From CBDFKQ01 sp965248855 (GTDB lineage Bacteria; Bacteroidota; Bacteroidia; Cytophagales; 172606-1): a DNA stretch of 64,000 bases. Position 1 is the first letter of the stretch; every line of letters starts with the position of its first letter. The notes under the pieces are model-generated. The model searched no databases, was not told where the DNA came from, and saw only the letters and a program-made list of their open reading frames with translations. This document shows, one piece after another, positions 37,901 to 46,741 of this stretch. The position numbers and the translations under genes are program-made. Location of the stretch: the NCBI GenBank assembly GCA_965248855.1, contig CBDFKQ010000010.1, positions 248,001-312,000 of the forward strand, given 5' to 3'.

Positions 37901-38445
37901 GCTTTACAAATACTTTGAGTTACAAAGATTTCAAATTTTCTTTCCTTATCGATTTCAAATTGGGTAATAAAATTATATCCAATACCAATTTCAATCTTTG
38001 GCGTGAAGGCTTGGCTAAAGAAACTTTGTATGGCAGGGGTGCAGCTGATGGAAAAATGGTGGGTCTTGGGGTGCAAGAAGTAAAAGATGCCGGTGGTAAT
38101 GTAACAGGTTATACAGCAAATACTGCCAAAGTGGATGTGGAAACTTATTATAGTACTGTAAGGTCAAGAAATAATATTGGCGAACCTTTTGTATATAATG
38201 GAGGCTATGTACAGTTAAGGCAGGTTGCATTAAGTTATAACTTTGGCAGGTTGCTAAAGAATAATAAAGTGCTACATGGAGCTACATTTTCCATAGTTTC
38301 AAACAATACATTATTGCTTAAAAAGTGGATACCTAACCTTCATCCGGAACAGATTTCATCAGGTGCCGATAATCTAATTGGTTTAGAAAGTGCTTCTTTA
38401 CCACTTTCACGCAGCCTTGGTTTCAATGTTATGTTAAAATTTTAA
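34972..38445 (+). CDS. SusC-type TonB-dependent receptor with STN signalling domain
   Basis: The 1157-residue outer-membrane receptor has a signal region (about 10-40) and an STN domain (about 45-115, KVSLSIEQQSIKTVLNKIE). It then has a carboxypeptidase-like regulatory domain (about 128-210, ITGTVIGKRDRQPIPGVNI), a plug domain (about 215-350, IRIRGQASINGDNSPMIVING, VLKGLSASALYGSDAKNGV) and a 22-strand barrel to the C-terminus. It imports oligosaccharides together with the SusD-like protein 28 nt downstream. The STN domain is the part that contacts FecR-type anti-sigma factors, which fits the upstream sigma/anti-sigma pair. Confidence 0.95.
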   Translation: MKKYLEIKQFLLLLMRITFPQIAVILLFTGISYAHETNAQDILDKKVSLSIEQQSIKTVLNKIEGLIEVQFVYSPKVIKSDQKITLNVYERKLSMVLHELFENQDISFEIIGGQIVLKKKNKNSSLLETPDQQITGTVIGKRDRQPIPGVNILVQGTNIGGITDGNGKFTITAPDNATLVFSFIGYTPQIIKLTGQSEINVELEEDVKSLDEVVVTALGIKKESRALGYATTIVPTEQLTTIRTPNVGNSLEGKVAGLNITPPTGGPGSSSKIRIRGQASINGDNSPMIVINGVRVNNDINSNTGGNGRDNQGTDQGDGLNSINPDDIESVTVLKGLSASALYGSDAKNGVIMITTKSGSKNQGLGVTLSSNIVQDKALDYTDYQYDYGQGEYGAVPTAANSNTTGQWSFGGKIDGSMVPLFDGTMRPYTAEKHRIKKFFRPAITTNTTLGLSGGNDKGSFNLSLGNMAAQSIVPNSDFTRNTANLGINYNLSKDLNVSANIIYSNEYNRNPPVIWGQNFGSIPNSLYLMSNTIPLDVLENSRKDANGNEIKFSRFAPRSNPYWSALERFEHQKRDRLIANVAVKYNILTWLYIQGRISQDYGIRNAELNQPNGSQGLNPVTPPNYTGSYYQGVIQSRFLNMDALAVAEKKFGDFGVNLTLGTSRYRTRYQSNDMNVTGFQIRNLYTIPNGLNKDPGYYFDRTIRNSLYGAAEISYKNFIFLNGTGRNEWYSTVNPNQNSYFFPSISASLVITQIWKNAPKWLDYLKIRAANANSAGAPGPYNLYQNYNLANNLYGGIYPNGFINGSQINNSLLKAYNVNEKEIGFELKTFNNRLNLDVAFYKKVTNNQPLSQQISDASGFLSKIINVAESENKGVEILLSGTPIKANNFNWESSFNVSYNISRLNSLIGNGTSIVVGSGPFTGQIAEIVGKELGQIQAYGYRRSPDGQIVNDGGGQPYASNGYLTYGSALPKWVGGFTNTLSYKDFKFSFLIDFKLGNKIISNTNFNLWREGLAKETLYGRGAADGKMVGLGVQEVKDAGGNVTGYTANTAKVDVETYYSTVRSRNNIGEPFVYNGGYVQLRQVALSYNFGRLLKNNKVLHGATFSIVSNNTLLLKKWIPNLHPEQISSGADNLIGLESASLPLSRSLGFNVMLKF

Positions 38446-38473
38446 CCTACAAAACTCTCAATATAATAGTTAT

Positions 38474-40021
38474 ATGAAAAAATTTATTTTTATATTTTTC
38501 GGCTTTGGGCTGATATTTCAAGGTTGTGGCAACTTTGGTGATATAAATGTTAACCCTACATTGCCATCGAAACTTCCCCCAAATATTCAATTGAATCATG
38601 CTATTCAGTTATCATCTTTTCCCAGCAGTATGCTCTATTATGAAAATATTATAGTTCAATATGGAATGGCACAGAATTTAGGTGTTTGGCAAGGTGCAAA
38701 TGTAAATCAATTGAACATCAATGCTACAAATGGAGTTTGGGTAAACTATTATGAAAATGCAGTGAATCAATTGGTTGATGCTCTTGACTCATCTAAATAT
38801 AATATAATTTATGCTAATGGTTATCAGGAGGCAAGAATATGGAAAGCCTATGTATTTATGATATTGACCGATACCTATGGTGATATACCCTATTTTCAAG
38901 CGGGGCAGGGTTATATTAAGAAAATAGATGCACCCGTATATGATGCTCAAAGCGATATTTATCAAAATATAATTTTTGAACTTACTGATGCATCCTCGAA
39001 ACTTGATGCTTCTAAAGATGTTGAGGCAACAGATGTTTTATATCAGGGTGATATAGGAAGGTGGAAAAGATTAGCTAATTCTTTATTATTACGGGCAGGA
39101 ATGAGGCTTGTAAAAGTTAATCCAACACTTGCGCAAAGTACAGTTCAGGCTGCTGTGGCAGGAGGCGTAATGACAAGTAATGCAGATAATGCCTATTTTA
39201 AGCATGAAAATAACTATCAAAATCAGTTAAGCGCCCAACTCAATGCTACTGAAAAGGCAAATTACTATGTAAACAATACGTTTGTTACCTATTTGCAATC
39301 AACCAACGATCCACGTTTAGATGCAATATCAGTTGTTTATAATGATCCTGCAAAAGATATTTCAGGTATAACAGTTAAGGATACCATTAGTACTAATCAA
39401 ATTGGCATGATATCAGGCTATGCAATACCCAACCTGATCAACAGCACAAATTATCCTGGCTCTGTCTTACATAAAGCCCCACAGGGCTTTAATTATTCAC
39501 AGTTCAACAGAGAAAGTATTGCAAGTATTACAGCACCTAATTTTTTTGTTACTTATGCACAAACCTGTTTACTGCTTGCTGAAGCTGAGCAAAGAGGTTG
39601 GGTAACAGTAGCCGGCAAGTCTGTATCAGACCTATATAATACAGGTATAACTGCGCACATGCAGCAGCTTGCTTCTTATGGAACGTATGGCGTTATTAAT
39701 AGTAATCAGATAACCGCCTACCTTGCTGCCAATCCTCTTATTGCCGGTAATGAACTACAACAAATCAATACTCAGTATTGGGTAGCTTGTATTGGTAACC
39801 CTTCAGAATCATGGTCTAATCTCAGAAGGTCAGGTTATCCAAACTTCTTACTCTCCAATCCTTCTTCACAACAGGATGTAGTTCCGGCAGGTAGTATTAT
39901 CCGCAGGTTAGTATATCCTATTAATGAACGGAATTATAATAACGCTAATCTTCAGGTTGCCATAGGTCGTTTACAGGGTGGCGATAGACTTGATTCACAT
40001 GTATGGTGGGACACTAAATAA
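38474..40021 (+). CDS. SusD-like surface glycan-binding lipoprotein
   Basis: The 515-residue protein has a lipoprotein signal peptide with its acceptor cysteine in FQGCGNFGDINVNPT. It belongs to the SusD-like_2 subgroup (the INVNPT start, RIWKAYVFMILTDTYGDIPYF and LLRAGMRL motifs, and the RRSGYPNFLL tail). SusD proteins form the lid of the SusC channel and bind polysaccharide fragments on the cell surface. It follows susC by 28 nt and is followed by a strong terminator, so it ends the operon. The carbohydrate bound cannot be predicted from this sequence. Confidence 0.94.
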   Translation: MKKFIFIFFGFGLIFQGCGNFGDINVNPTLPSKLPPNIQLNHAIQLSSFPSSMLYYENIIVQYGMAQNLGVWQGANVNQLNINATNGVWVNYYENAVNQLVDALDSSKYNIIYANGYQEARIWKAYVFMILTDTYGDIPYFQAGQGYIKKIDAPVYDAQSDIYQNIIFELTDASSKLDASKDVEATDVLYQGDIGRWKRLANSLLLRAGMRLVKVNPTLAQSTVQAAVAGGVMTSNADNAYFKHENNYQNQLSAQLNATEKANYYVNNTFVTYLQSTNDPRLDAISVVYNDPAKDISGITVKDTISTNQIGMISGYAIPNLINSTNYPGSVLHKAPQGFNYSQFNRESIASITAPNFFVTYAQTCLLLAEAEQRGWVTVAGKSVSDLYNTGITAHMQQLASYGTYGVINSNQITAYLAANPLIAGNELQQINTQYWVACIGNPSESWSNLRRSGYPNFLLSNPSSQQDVVPAGSIIRRLVYPINERNYNNANLQVAIGRLQGGDRLDSHVWWDTK

Positions 40022-40033
40022 ACTTTTAATTAA

Positions 40034-40076
40034 TTTCATAAAAAAGGCAGTTAAAAAACCTGCCTTTTTTATGAAA
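40034..40076. terminator. Bidirectional terminator after the SusD gene
   Basis: A perfect 17-bp stem (40034-40050 with 40060-40076, arm TTTCATAAAAAAGGCAG) with a 9-nt loop. The A/T runs inside the arms provide a T-run on both strands. It sits between the convergent susD and HAMP/GAF genes. Confidence 0.88.
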
Positions 40077-40137
40077 TTTTCGCTTAAAATTAGAGTTTGT
40101 TATTCTGATTGCATTTTAATTATTTATCCTTTATAAA

Positions 40138-42087
40138 TTACCTGTGTTTCTTATTGGCAGACCATTTATTTTCACCACCTACATCTCTTATAAAATCATC
40201 CTCACCTTTACGGGAAGTTGCTTTTTTATTTCTTAATTGCACATTCTCTGTTGACATTTTTTCCAATTTTAACTCAAGCTCTTTTTCGTGGCGTCGCATT
40301 TCTTCCTGAGCGGCGAGCATATCTTCCATATTTTGCTTCAATTCATCTTCCTGATTACGCAACTGCCTGGTTAATAATTTTGATTTTTCGAAGAGGTCAC
40401 GTGTTCTTTCATTTATTTTTGTGTTCAGGATAAATGAAGCCAAACTTTCACTTATGCTTATTGTAAAATCAATTTCATATTGTTCTAATATCTTAAATGA
40501 GGCTAATTCTAAAACCCCTACCACTTTTTCATTAATGGTAAGCGGAACGATTAAAACACAATTAGGATTTGCATAACCAAGACCAGATTTAATTTTAACG
40601 TATTCATCAGGCACGTTAGTTAAAAATAAGGTATGTTTTTCGGCAAATGCAACTCCCGCAAGCCCCTCGCCTATGGCAATTTTTTTATTTATAAATTTCT
40701 TCCTGTTATAAGCGTAACAAGCTTTTAATTCCAACATTGGCTTTTCATTTTCGCTTTCTTCCAACACAAATAAAACAGCCTGATTTGCACCCAATTGTTT
40801 TACGAAATTTTTAAGTACATTATCATATACATCAATAAAATTATCATGGTTATCTCTAAGCATACCGGCAAATTTAGACAGCCCTTCACTATGCCATAAT
40901 CGCCTTTTTTCAGCTTCGTCAATAATCTTTAACTGTACAATAATATTGTTAAGGGTTCCGGTAACTTCGTCATTTTCGTTTACAGCCTTAAGCTCATTTG
41001 TGATTTTTCGCGTAGAAATATCTTCAATCTGTGTCATCACATCCCTAAACTTTAACACGATATTATCAAAACCTATTACCAGGGATTTTAATAAATGGCC
41101 GGATTTAATTTGGTTAATATTAATTGAAAGATCTCCGGTTGAAATCCTTTCAACCGATTTCATCATTTCGGTAATAGGCTTGGAAATAGAAACATGCAAC
41201 CAATACAAGGTGCACGAAATACCTATAGCGATTACTAAAAATAAAATTATAAATGTTCTTATAATCTGAGAACTGACATTATCGGATTCCTGAACTATTT
41301 GTTTATTAATCCGGCTTAAAAACGTATTGGCTATGTTATATTTACTGTTTAATAAAAATCTTTTACCTTCTTTATCACTTAAGCCTATTTGTTTTTCAAT
41401 ATTTATTATTTTATAAAAAGTACTTTTATAAAGCACCAGTTGCTTTTTAAATTCCGTTTTTTCTGCCAAAGCACTTTCCGGTAATGCTTCGATATCGGTA
41501 TTAAATTTCACAAAGTCATTATCAAATTTTTTTACATATTGAAAATCTTTGCGCATCAAAAAATCTTTCTCATGCCTGCGTAAGGATAAAATATATGTTT
41601 TATCGGTTATTAAATTTGAGTTTTCAATAAAATGAATTGCATTTCGCATTTTGCCCTCTAAGCCATTGTTTTTAAATCCTTTTTCTTTTATCAATTCTGT
41701 TGCTTCTAAAAACAGGATAGAATAATCTTTTAGAATATCTTTTAGGCTATCAACCAATATGGTTGTGCCGGGGTTGGTTTGCTGTAATTCATTTTTTAAT
41801 AAATTTATATTACTTATTAACATCCGAAGATTTTTATCATAAGCCTCTAATTGAGAGTTTGTTCCTGTGGTGATAAAAGTAGTGTCGGATGATACATTAA
41901 GCAGAAACTCACCTTTTGAAGTTTGAAGTTGATTAAGATAAAAGAAAGCTTCGCGAGAAATTTCAGAAAGGTTGTTGGTGCGCTTAATTTTATAAACAGA
42001 AGAAATTACATAAAAGCCAAAAAGGAGAAAGGACAGCACAATTAAAACCGGAAGCCAAATTAATTGTTTCTGAATATTTATTCTCAT
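40138..42087 (-). CDS. Membrane receptor with periplasmic helical sensor, HAMP and GAF domains
   Basis: The 649-residue protein has a transmembrane helix at about 13-33 and a helical periplasmic sensor (about 34-262). The sensor contains SLRRHEKDFLMRKDFQYV, a signature of helical bimodular sensors. A second transmembrane helix (about 264-288), a HAMP linker (about 289-342, PITEMMKSVERISTGDLSI), a GAF domain (about 425-575, VLFVLEESENEKPMLELKACY, IGEGLAGVAF) and a C-terminal coiled coil follow. No histidine kinase, cyclase or chemotaxis output domain is present. It stands alone, convergent with the PUL operon. It may pass a signal to a partner protein through the coiled coil; this is inference. 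Confidence 0.85.
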   Translation of the reverse strand: MRINIQKQLIWLPVLIVLSFLLFGFYVISSVYKIKRTNNLSEISREAFFYLNQLQTSKGEFLLNVSSDTTFITTGTNSQLEAYDKNLRMLISNINLLKNELQQTNPGTTILVDSLKDILKDYSILFLEATELIKEKGFKNNGLEGKMRNAIHFIENSNLITDKTYILSLRRHEKDFLMRKDFQYVKKFDNDFVKFNTDIEALPESALAEKTEFKKQLVLYKSTFYKIINIEKQIGLSDKEGKRFLLNSKYNIANTFLSRINKQIVQESDNVSSQIIRTFIILFLVIAIGISCTLYWLHVSISKPITEMMKSVERISTGDLSININQIKSGHLLKSLVIGFDNIVLKFRDVMTQIEDISTRKITNELKAVNENDEVTGTLNNIIVQLKIIDEAEKRRLWHSEGLSKFAGMLRDNHDNFIDVYDNVLKNFVKQLGANQAVLFVLEESENEKPMLELKACYAYNRKKFINKKIAIGEGLAGVAFAEKHTLFLTNVPDEYVKIKSGLGYANPNCVLIVPLTINEKVVGVLELASFKILEQYEIDFTISISESLASFILNTKINERTRDLFEKSKLLTRQLRNQEDELKQNMEDMLAAQEEMRRHEKELELKLEKMSTENVQLRNKKATSRKGEDDFIRDVGGENKWSANKKHR

Positions 42088-42499
42088 GCAAAAAAAATTA
42101 TTTCAATGAAGAAAAATTAAACTGATACTCAATATAAAAAAAATTAAATTAAATAATTATAAATTTATTTAATAAGGTAAAGATAGAATTTTAGAATATT
42201 AAAAAAAAGATCCCAAATTCCCAAATAAGGTTGAATGCTATTATGAATATATTGATATTGATAAAACGATAATTTAGAATTTATTTATCATCGTGATTTA
42301 GTTTCTTTTAATTTCCTACTTTTGGCTAAGGGATTGAAGTGAAAATCTTTTGTGAGGTACGAACAAAAAGATTGGAACGTAAAGCCCGGGCCACAGGCAA
42401 GCCCCAAATATTTATTTTATTTTTTTTATACGTGAATAAAAGTTTAAAATATAAAAACCCATACATAAGAGAAAACCTGATTATATTGTTTTTAATATT
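42088..42499. other. Gene-free stretch with a palindromic repeat and a structured element
   Basis: No gene is visible. At 42243-42271 is a copy of the ATGAATATATTGATATTG element. At about 42329-42405 lies a GC-richer structured stretch (GGGATTGAAGTGAAAATC, then GATTGGAACGTAAAGCCC) with a central hairpin AATCTTTTGT/ACAAAAAGATT. Confidence 0.6.
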
Positions 42500-43261
42500 T
42501 TAAATTAAATTTATAAGGTATTCTATTTCGCTTTTATATTTTATTTGTGTTAAAAATAAGCCTTCTGCAGGCACATTACGCCCTGCATTTTTCCGGTTTT
42601 TACTTTCAATAATTTCTTCAAATTCTGATAAGCTTGTTTTTTTCAAACCCACATCCAATAATGTACCTACAATAGCCCTTACCATGCCCCTTAAAAAACG
42701 GTTAGCCGAAATATGAAAAGTAATTTTTCCCTCATTTACTTTCCAATATGCTTCGGTAACTGTACAAATAAACGTGGCAACATCTGTATGGGTTTTGCTG
42801 AAAGATGAAAAATCTTTTTCGCCTATTAGTTTTCCGGCTGCGCTGTTCATTAAATCTACATCTAAGAGATGTGGAAAAAAATAAGAAAATTCTTTTAAAA
42901 ATGGATTTTTAACACGGTGTATATGATATTGATAACTGCGCGAAACAGCATCAAAGCGGGCATGATGATCTGGTTTAACTTCAACTATTTTATAAATGGC
43001 AATGTCGTGAGGCAATAATGTATTGATCTTATAAATAAAATCCCGGATGTCGGCGATTGCAATTTCAACATCAAAATGTAAAAATTGTTGACAGGCATGT
43101 ACGCCGGTATCTGTTCTTCCACTTCCAAAAGTTTCTATTTCGGTTCTAAATATTATTTTAAGTGCCTTATTAATTTCATTCTGAACCGAATTGGCATTTT
43201 CCTGAATTTGCCAACCGTGGTAATGCGTGCCTTTATAACTAAATTCTATAAAATATCTCAA
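42500..43261 (-). CDS. truA: tRNA pseudouridine(38-40) synthase TruA
   Basis: TruA isomerises uridines 38-40 in the tRNA anticodon arm. The 253-residue protein has the N-terminal FSYKGTHYHGWQIQ segment, the catalytic aspartate in GSGRTDTGVHACQQF, and the DFSSFSKTH and RFLRGMVRAIVGTLLDVG motifs. Length is normal. It follows the ligase-associated exonuclease by 79 nt on the same strand, third in a likely operon that begins with hldD. Confidence 0.96.
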   Translation of the reverse strand: MRYFIEFSYKGTHYHGWQIQENANSVQNEINKALKIIFRTEIETFGSGRTDTGVHACQQFLHFDVEIAIADIRDFIYKINTLLPHDIAIYKIVEVKPDHHARFDAVSRSYQYHIHRVKNPFLKEFSYFFPHLLDVDLMNSAAGKLIGEKDFSSFSKTHTDVATFICTVTEAYWKVNEGKITFHISANRFLRGMVRAIVGTLLDVGLKKTSLSEFEEIIESKNRKNAGRNVPAEGLFLTQIKYKSEIEYLINLI

Positions 43262-43340
43262 ATGAAAATAATTTTTACAAAGGTATCAGTTAACAATATT
43301 ATACAGAGTGATTTATTTTTTTCAATTCGTAAAAAGATTT

Positions 43341-44384
43341 TTACAGTTGCTTTATTTCATTTGCGATTTTTTCTTCTTCGCTTTCTTCAATTTCACCACC
43401 ATATTCTGTTTTTACTTCATCTGATTCAATACCGGCTTCATTTAAAAACCTGCTAAAAACAGAGGTATAGCCGTGGGTTACAAAAACTTTTTCTGCTCCG
43501 GTAGCTTTCACTGCGGCAATTAATCCGTTCCAATCGGCGTGGTCAGATAAAATAAAACCTGCGTCGGCATTTCTTCTTCTTCGGTTTCCGTTTATTTGCA
43601 TCCAGCCACTGCATATCCCTAACGAATAAGGTTCAAATTTTTTCAGCCATGGGGAGCCGGCTGCTGAAGGCGGTGCAATAATTAAAGCATTCTTTGCTTT
43701 TTCTTTTGGCATATCGCTCGTCCACCGTGTGAATTTTTTTAATGGGATGCCAAAATCAATAAAAGCATTTTGCACTGCATCAATGGCACCATGTAAATAT
43801 ATATTTCCGATCGAATCTTCAATATTCTCTAAAATTCTTTGCGCTTTCCCTAAACTATAACCTGTTAAAATTGATTGTTTACCGGCATTTTTATTTTTCC
43901 ACCACCAGTTATTTATATCATGGATAATATTTGCTTGCGATTGCCATCGGTACACAGGTAACCCGAAAGTGCTTTCAGTAATAAAAACATTGCATTTAAC
44001 AGGTTCGAAAGCTTCACTCACACCATCATATTCTATTTTATAATCGCCCGAAGCCACCCAAACTTCTCCTTCATATTCAACCCTCACCTGTGCCGAACCT
44101 ATAATGTGGCCGGCGGGATATAAAGTAATTTTTACTCCGTTTATAAATAAAGTTTCGTTATAATCTACCGTTTGTAAATTTATATTCTGCCCCAGCCGCA
44201 ATCGTAATATAGGTTCAGATAATTTGTGAGCCAGATATGATGTGCTGCCCCATCGCGCATGATCGGAATGAGCATGAGTGATAATTGCTTTATTTACACC
44301 ACGCCAGGGATCAATGTAAAAATCGCCCTGCCTGCAATAAATCCCTTTATCGGTAAATGTTAAAAGCTGTTTTTTTTTATTCAA
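43341..44384 (-). CDS. DNA-ligase-associated metallo-beta-lactamase-fold exonuclease
   Basis: The 347-residue protein has the metal site THAHSDHARWG (HxHxDH), then GHIIGSAQVRVEYEGE and the ILTGYSLGKAQRIL segment of the ligase-associated exonuclease group (beta-CASP-like, SNM1/Pso2-related). Such proteins are thought to process DNA ends together with an ATP-dependent ligase and a Lhr-like helicase. Here neither partner is adjacent; the neighbours are hldD (38 nt upstream) and truA. The C-terminus is strongly acidic. The family call is confident; the physiological role is less so. Confidence 0.88.
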   Translation of the reverse strand: MNKKKQLLTFTDKGIYCRQGDFYIDPWRGVNKAIITHAHSDHARWGSTSYLAHKLSEPILRLRLGQNINLQTVDYNETLFINGVKITLYPAGHIIGSAQVRVEYEGEVWVASGDYKIEYDGVSEAFEPVKCNVFITESTFGLPVYRWQSQANIIHDINNWWWKNKNAGKQSILTGYSLGKAQRILENIEDSIGNIYLHGAIDAVQNAFIDFGIPLKKFTRWTSDMPKEKAKNALIIAPPSAAGSPWLKKFEPYSLGICSGWMQINGNRRRRNADAGFILSDHADWNGLIAAVKATGAEKVFVTHGYTSVFSRFLNEAGIESDEVKTEYGGEIEESEEEKIANEIKQL

Positions 44385-44422
44385 ACTAAATGTTATTAAA
44401 TTATTTTCTTTAAATAAACCAT

Positions 44423-45388
44423 TTAATAAAATCTTTTTTCTTTTAAATAATTTTCTACATAATCTTCCACACCTTCTTCAAGGGTATGGAATGGTTTATT
44501 ATAACCTATTGATTTTAATTTATCCATTTTGGCTTCGGTAAAATATTGGTATTTATCACGAATGTCAACCGGGGTGTCAATAAATTCAATTTGCTCATCC
44601 ACATTCATCGCCTTAAATGCATTTTTAACTAAATCAAGAAAAGTTCGTGCCTTACCGCTGCCTAAATTATAAATTCCCGAATTTTTGCGGTGGTTCATTA
44701 AAAAAATACACACTTCTATTAAATCTTTCACATAAATAAAATCGCGCATTTGTTCACCATCTTTAAAGTCAGGATGATGGGAACGGAATAATTTCATTTT
44801 TGAAGTATTTGTAATTTGGTTAAATGCGTGGAAAATAACGGAAGCCATTCTGTTTTTATGAAATTCATTTGGCCCGTACACATTAAAAAACTTTAACCCC
44901 GCCCAAAAAAATGGTTTTTCTTTTTGTTGCAAAGCCCAAATGTCAAATTCATTTTTTGAATCCCCGTAAGGGTTTAGTGGTTTTAATTGTGGGATTAAAT
45001 TTTCATCGTCGTCATATCCCATTTCTCCCAAACCATAAGTAGCTGCGGACGACGCATAAACCAATGGAATATGATATTTAACACATTTTTGCCATATATT
45101 TTTTGAATAGTTTACGTTCAATTCATCAAAAATATTTTTATCAAACTCAGTCGTGTCAGTACGGGCGCCGATGTGGAAAATAAATTCTACCCCTTCATAA
45201 TTTTTATCCAGCCAATTAAAAAATTCACTTCTTTCTACCCGTTCTTTTATTTTTTTTCCTTCAAGGTTAGGTAATTTACCAAGTTGACTAAAATCATCAA
45301 CAGCAATGATATGGTTAAATCTATCCCGGTTCAATCGGCTTATTAAACAACTTCCGATAAAACCTGCGGCACCGGTTACAACAATCAT
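44423..45388 (-). CDS. hldD: ADP-L-glycero-D-manno-heptose 6-epimerase
   Basis: HldD (RfaD) converts ADP-D-glycero- to ADP-L-glycero-D-manno-heptose, the last step in making the heptose of the LPS core. The 321-residue SDR-type protein has the NAD site VTGAAGFIGSCLISRL, FIFHIGARTDTTEFD, the active-site serine region YASSAATYG, the catalytic pair in YGDSKNEFD (YxxxK) and FFNVYGPNEFHKNRMAS, which is typical of HldD. gmhB of the same pathway is at 53.6 kb. Confidence 0.93.
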   Translation of the reverse strand: MIVVTGAAGFIGSCLISRLNRDRFNHIIAVDDFSQLGKLPNLEGKKIKERVERSEFFNWLDKNYEGVEFIFHIGARTDTTEFDKNIFDELNVNYSKNIWQKCVKYHIPLVYASSAATYGLGEMGYDDDENLIPQLKPLNPYGDSKNEFDIWALQQKEKPFFWAGLKFFNVYGPNEFHKNRMASVIFHAFNQITNTSKMKLFRSHHPDFKDGEQMRDFIYVKDLIEVCIFLMNHRKNSGIYNLGSGKARTFLDLVKNAFKAMNVDEQIEFIDTPVDIRDKYQYFTEAKMDKLKSIGYNKPFHTLEEGVEDYVENYLKEKRFY

Positions 45389-45579
45389 AATTATTTTTTA
45401 TTAATATATTGATATCGTTATTTTGATATTTTTCTTTTAAAAAAATGTTTAATCTGTTTAATTTTTAATGAATAATACCCTTCCTTAATGTGAAGCAAAA
45501 TTGATGTAAAGGTTTCATGTTTCCAAAATACTATCTCAATTTTCATATATTGGTGCCATAATTTTTAATTTTTTAATAC

Positions 45580-46503
45580 ATGAAAAATAATTTTATAAAT
45601 CTCAATATTAAATGCAGCTTAATTTTTTTTGTTTTACTACTCTTCATACTCTCCTGTAAAGAAAAAAAACAAAGTGAAGGCACTCAGATTATATTATATA
45701 AAGACGACTTGGGTAGAGAAATTGTTTTACACAATAAACCTCAACGCGCCTTATCCCTTGCACCATCCATGACAGAAATTTTATTTTTTGTTTGTGATTC
45801 CAATCAAATTGTAGGTGTTACTCAAAATTGCAATTTCCCGCCTGCTGTTAAAAATAAAAGGAAAGTTGTTAATTATCCGGCGTTAGATTTTGAAAGTGTG
45901 ATACAAATTAAACCTGATATTATTTTTTCTGTTGAAGGTTTAACACCTCTTGACCAGGCAAAAAGGTTGGAAGAAATGGGGATGCCTGTTTATTTTCAGA
46001 AGTACGAAAAGATTAAAGATATTCTTCAGGGTATTAGGGATGTAGGGAAAATAATGGGTCAAAGAGTGAGAGCGGATAAATTGGCTGATTCGTTAGAGGC
46101 AGAAAGAAAAAAAATAAAAAGCGAAGTCAATAATAAAAATAATGTTAAAACTGTATTGGCTATAACATGGTCAGATCCTATTTATGTGTATGGCAAAAAC
46201 ACTATTTTTACAGATAAACTTCTATTAATTGGGGCAAAAAATGCCGTTGATTCTCTTTTTTCAAATCCTTATCCTCAGGTTACGCGCGAATATATTTTAA
46301 AAATAAATCCTGATGTTATTATTGGAGGCAGTTTTGAAAAAATGGACAGTACTTTTTTTAAACTATATCCCGAGTTAAAAAGAATTAAAGCATACAAAAC
46401 AAAACAAATTTATAAAGTCAATGACGATTTAATGTCGCGCCCAAGCCCACGAGTGTTGGAATCGGTTTTAGAATTAAAAAAAATAATTGCAGGAAAGGAA
46501 TAA
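45580..46503 (+). CDS. BtuF/FepB-like periplasmic binding lipoprotein
   Basis: The 307-residue protein has a lipoprotein signal (VLLLFILSCKEKK, acceptor cysteine about residue 26). It has the two-lobed class III solute-binding fold: GREIVLHNKPQRALSLAPSMTEILF, VGVTQNCNFPP, DIIFSVEGLTP and the C-terminal MSRPSPRVLESVLEL. The CNFPP and SMTEILF motifs are typical of cobalamin-binding BtuF-like proteins, but iron-siderophore binding cannot be excluded. No permease or ATPase gene is adjacent. Confidence 0.85.
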   Translation: MKNNFINLNIKCSLIFFVLLLFILSCKEKKQSEGTQIILYKDDLGREIVLHNKPQRALSLAPSMTEILFFVCDSNQIVGVTQNCNFPPAVKNKRKVVNYPALDFESVIQIKPDIIFSVEGLTPLDQAKRLEEMGMPVYFQKYEKIKDILQGIRDVGKIMGQRVRADKLADSLEAERKKIKSEVNNKNNVKTVLAITWSDPIYVYGKNTIFTDKLLLIGAKNAVDSLFSNPYPQVTREYILKINPDVIIGGSFEKMDSTFFKLYPELKRIKAYKTKQIYKVNDDLMSRPSPRVLESVLELKKIIAGKE

Positions 46504-46741
46504 ATAATTGAAAACGACTAAAAATTTTAGCTTTAGTTAATCGTTCTACTTAAAATATTTAAAATCAACCAAACAGGTGAAAATTATGATTGAATAGCAG
46601 AAATGTTTTAATGGTAATGACTTAAAACAATAAAATAAATTACCTGTAAGATTAATTGAATTTGACCGGCATTGTTTTCCTTAAAATATTTTGCAAAAAA
46701 ACTTTTGTAACTTGCGCTAAAATTGATGAAGGTTTGCAGGT

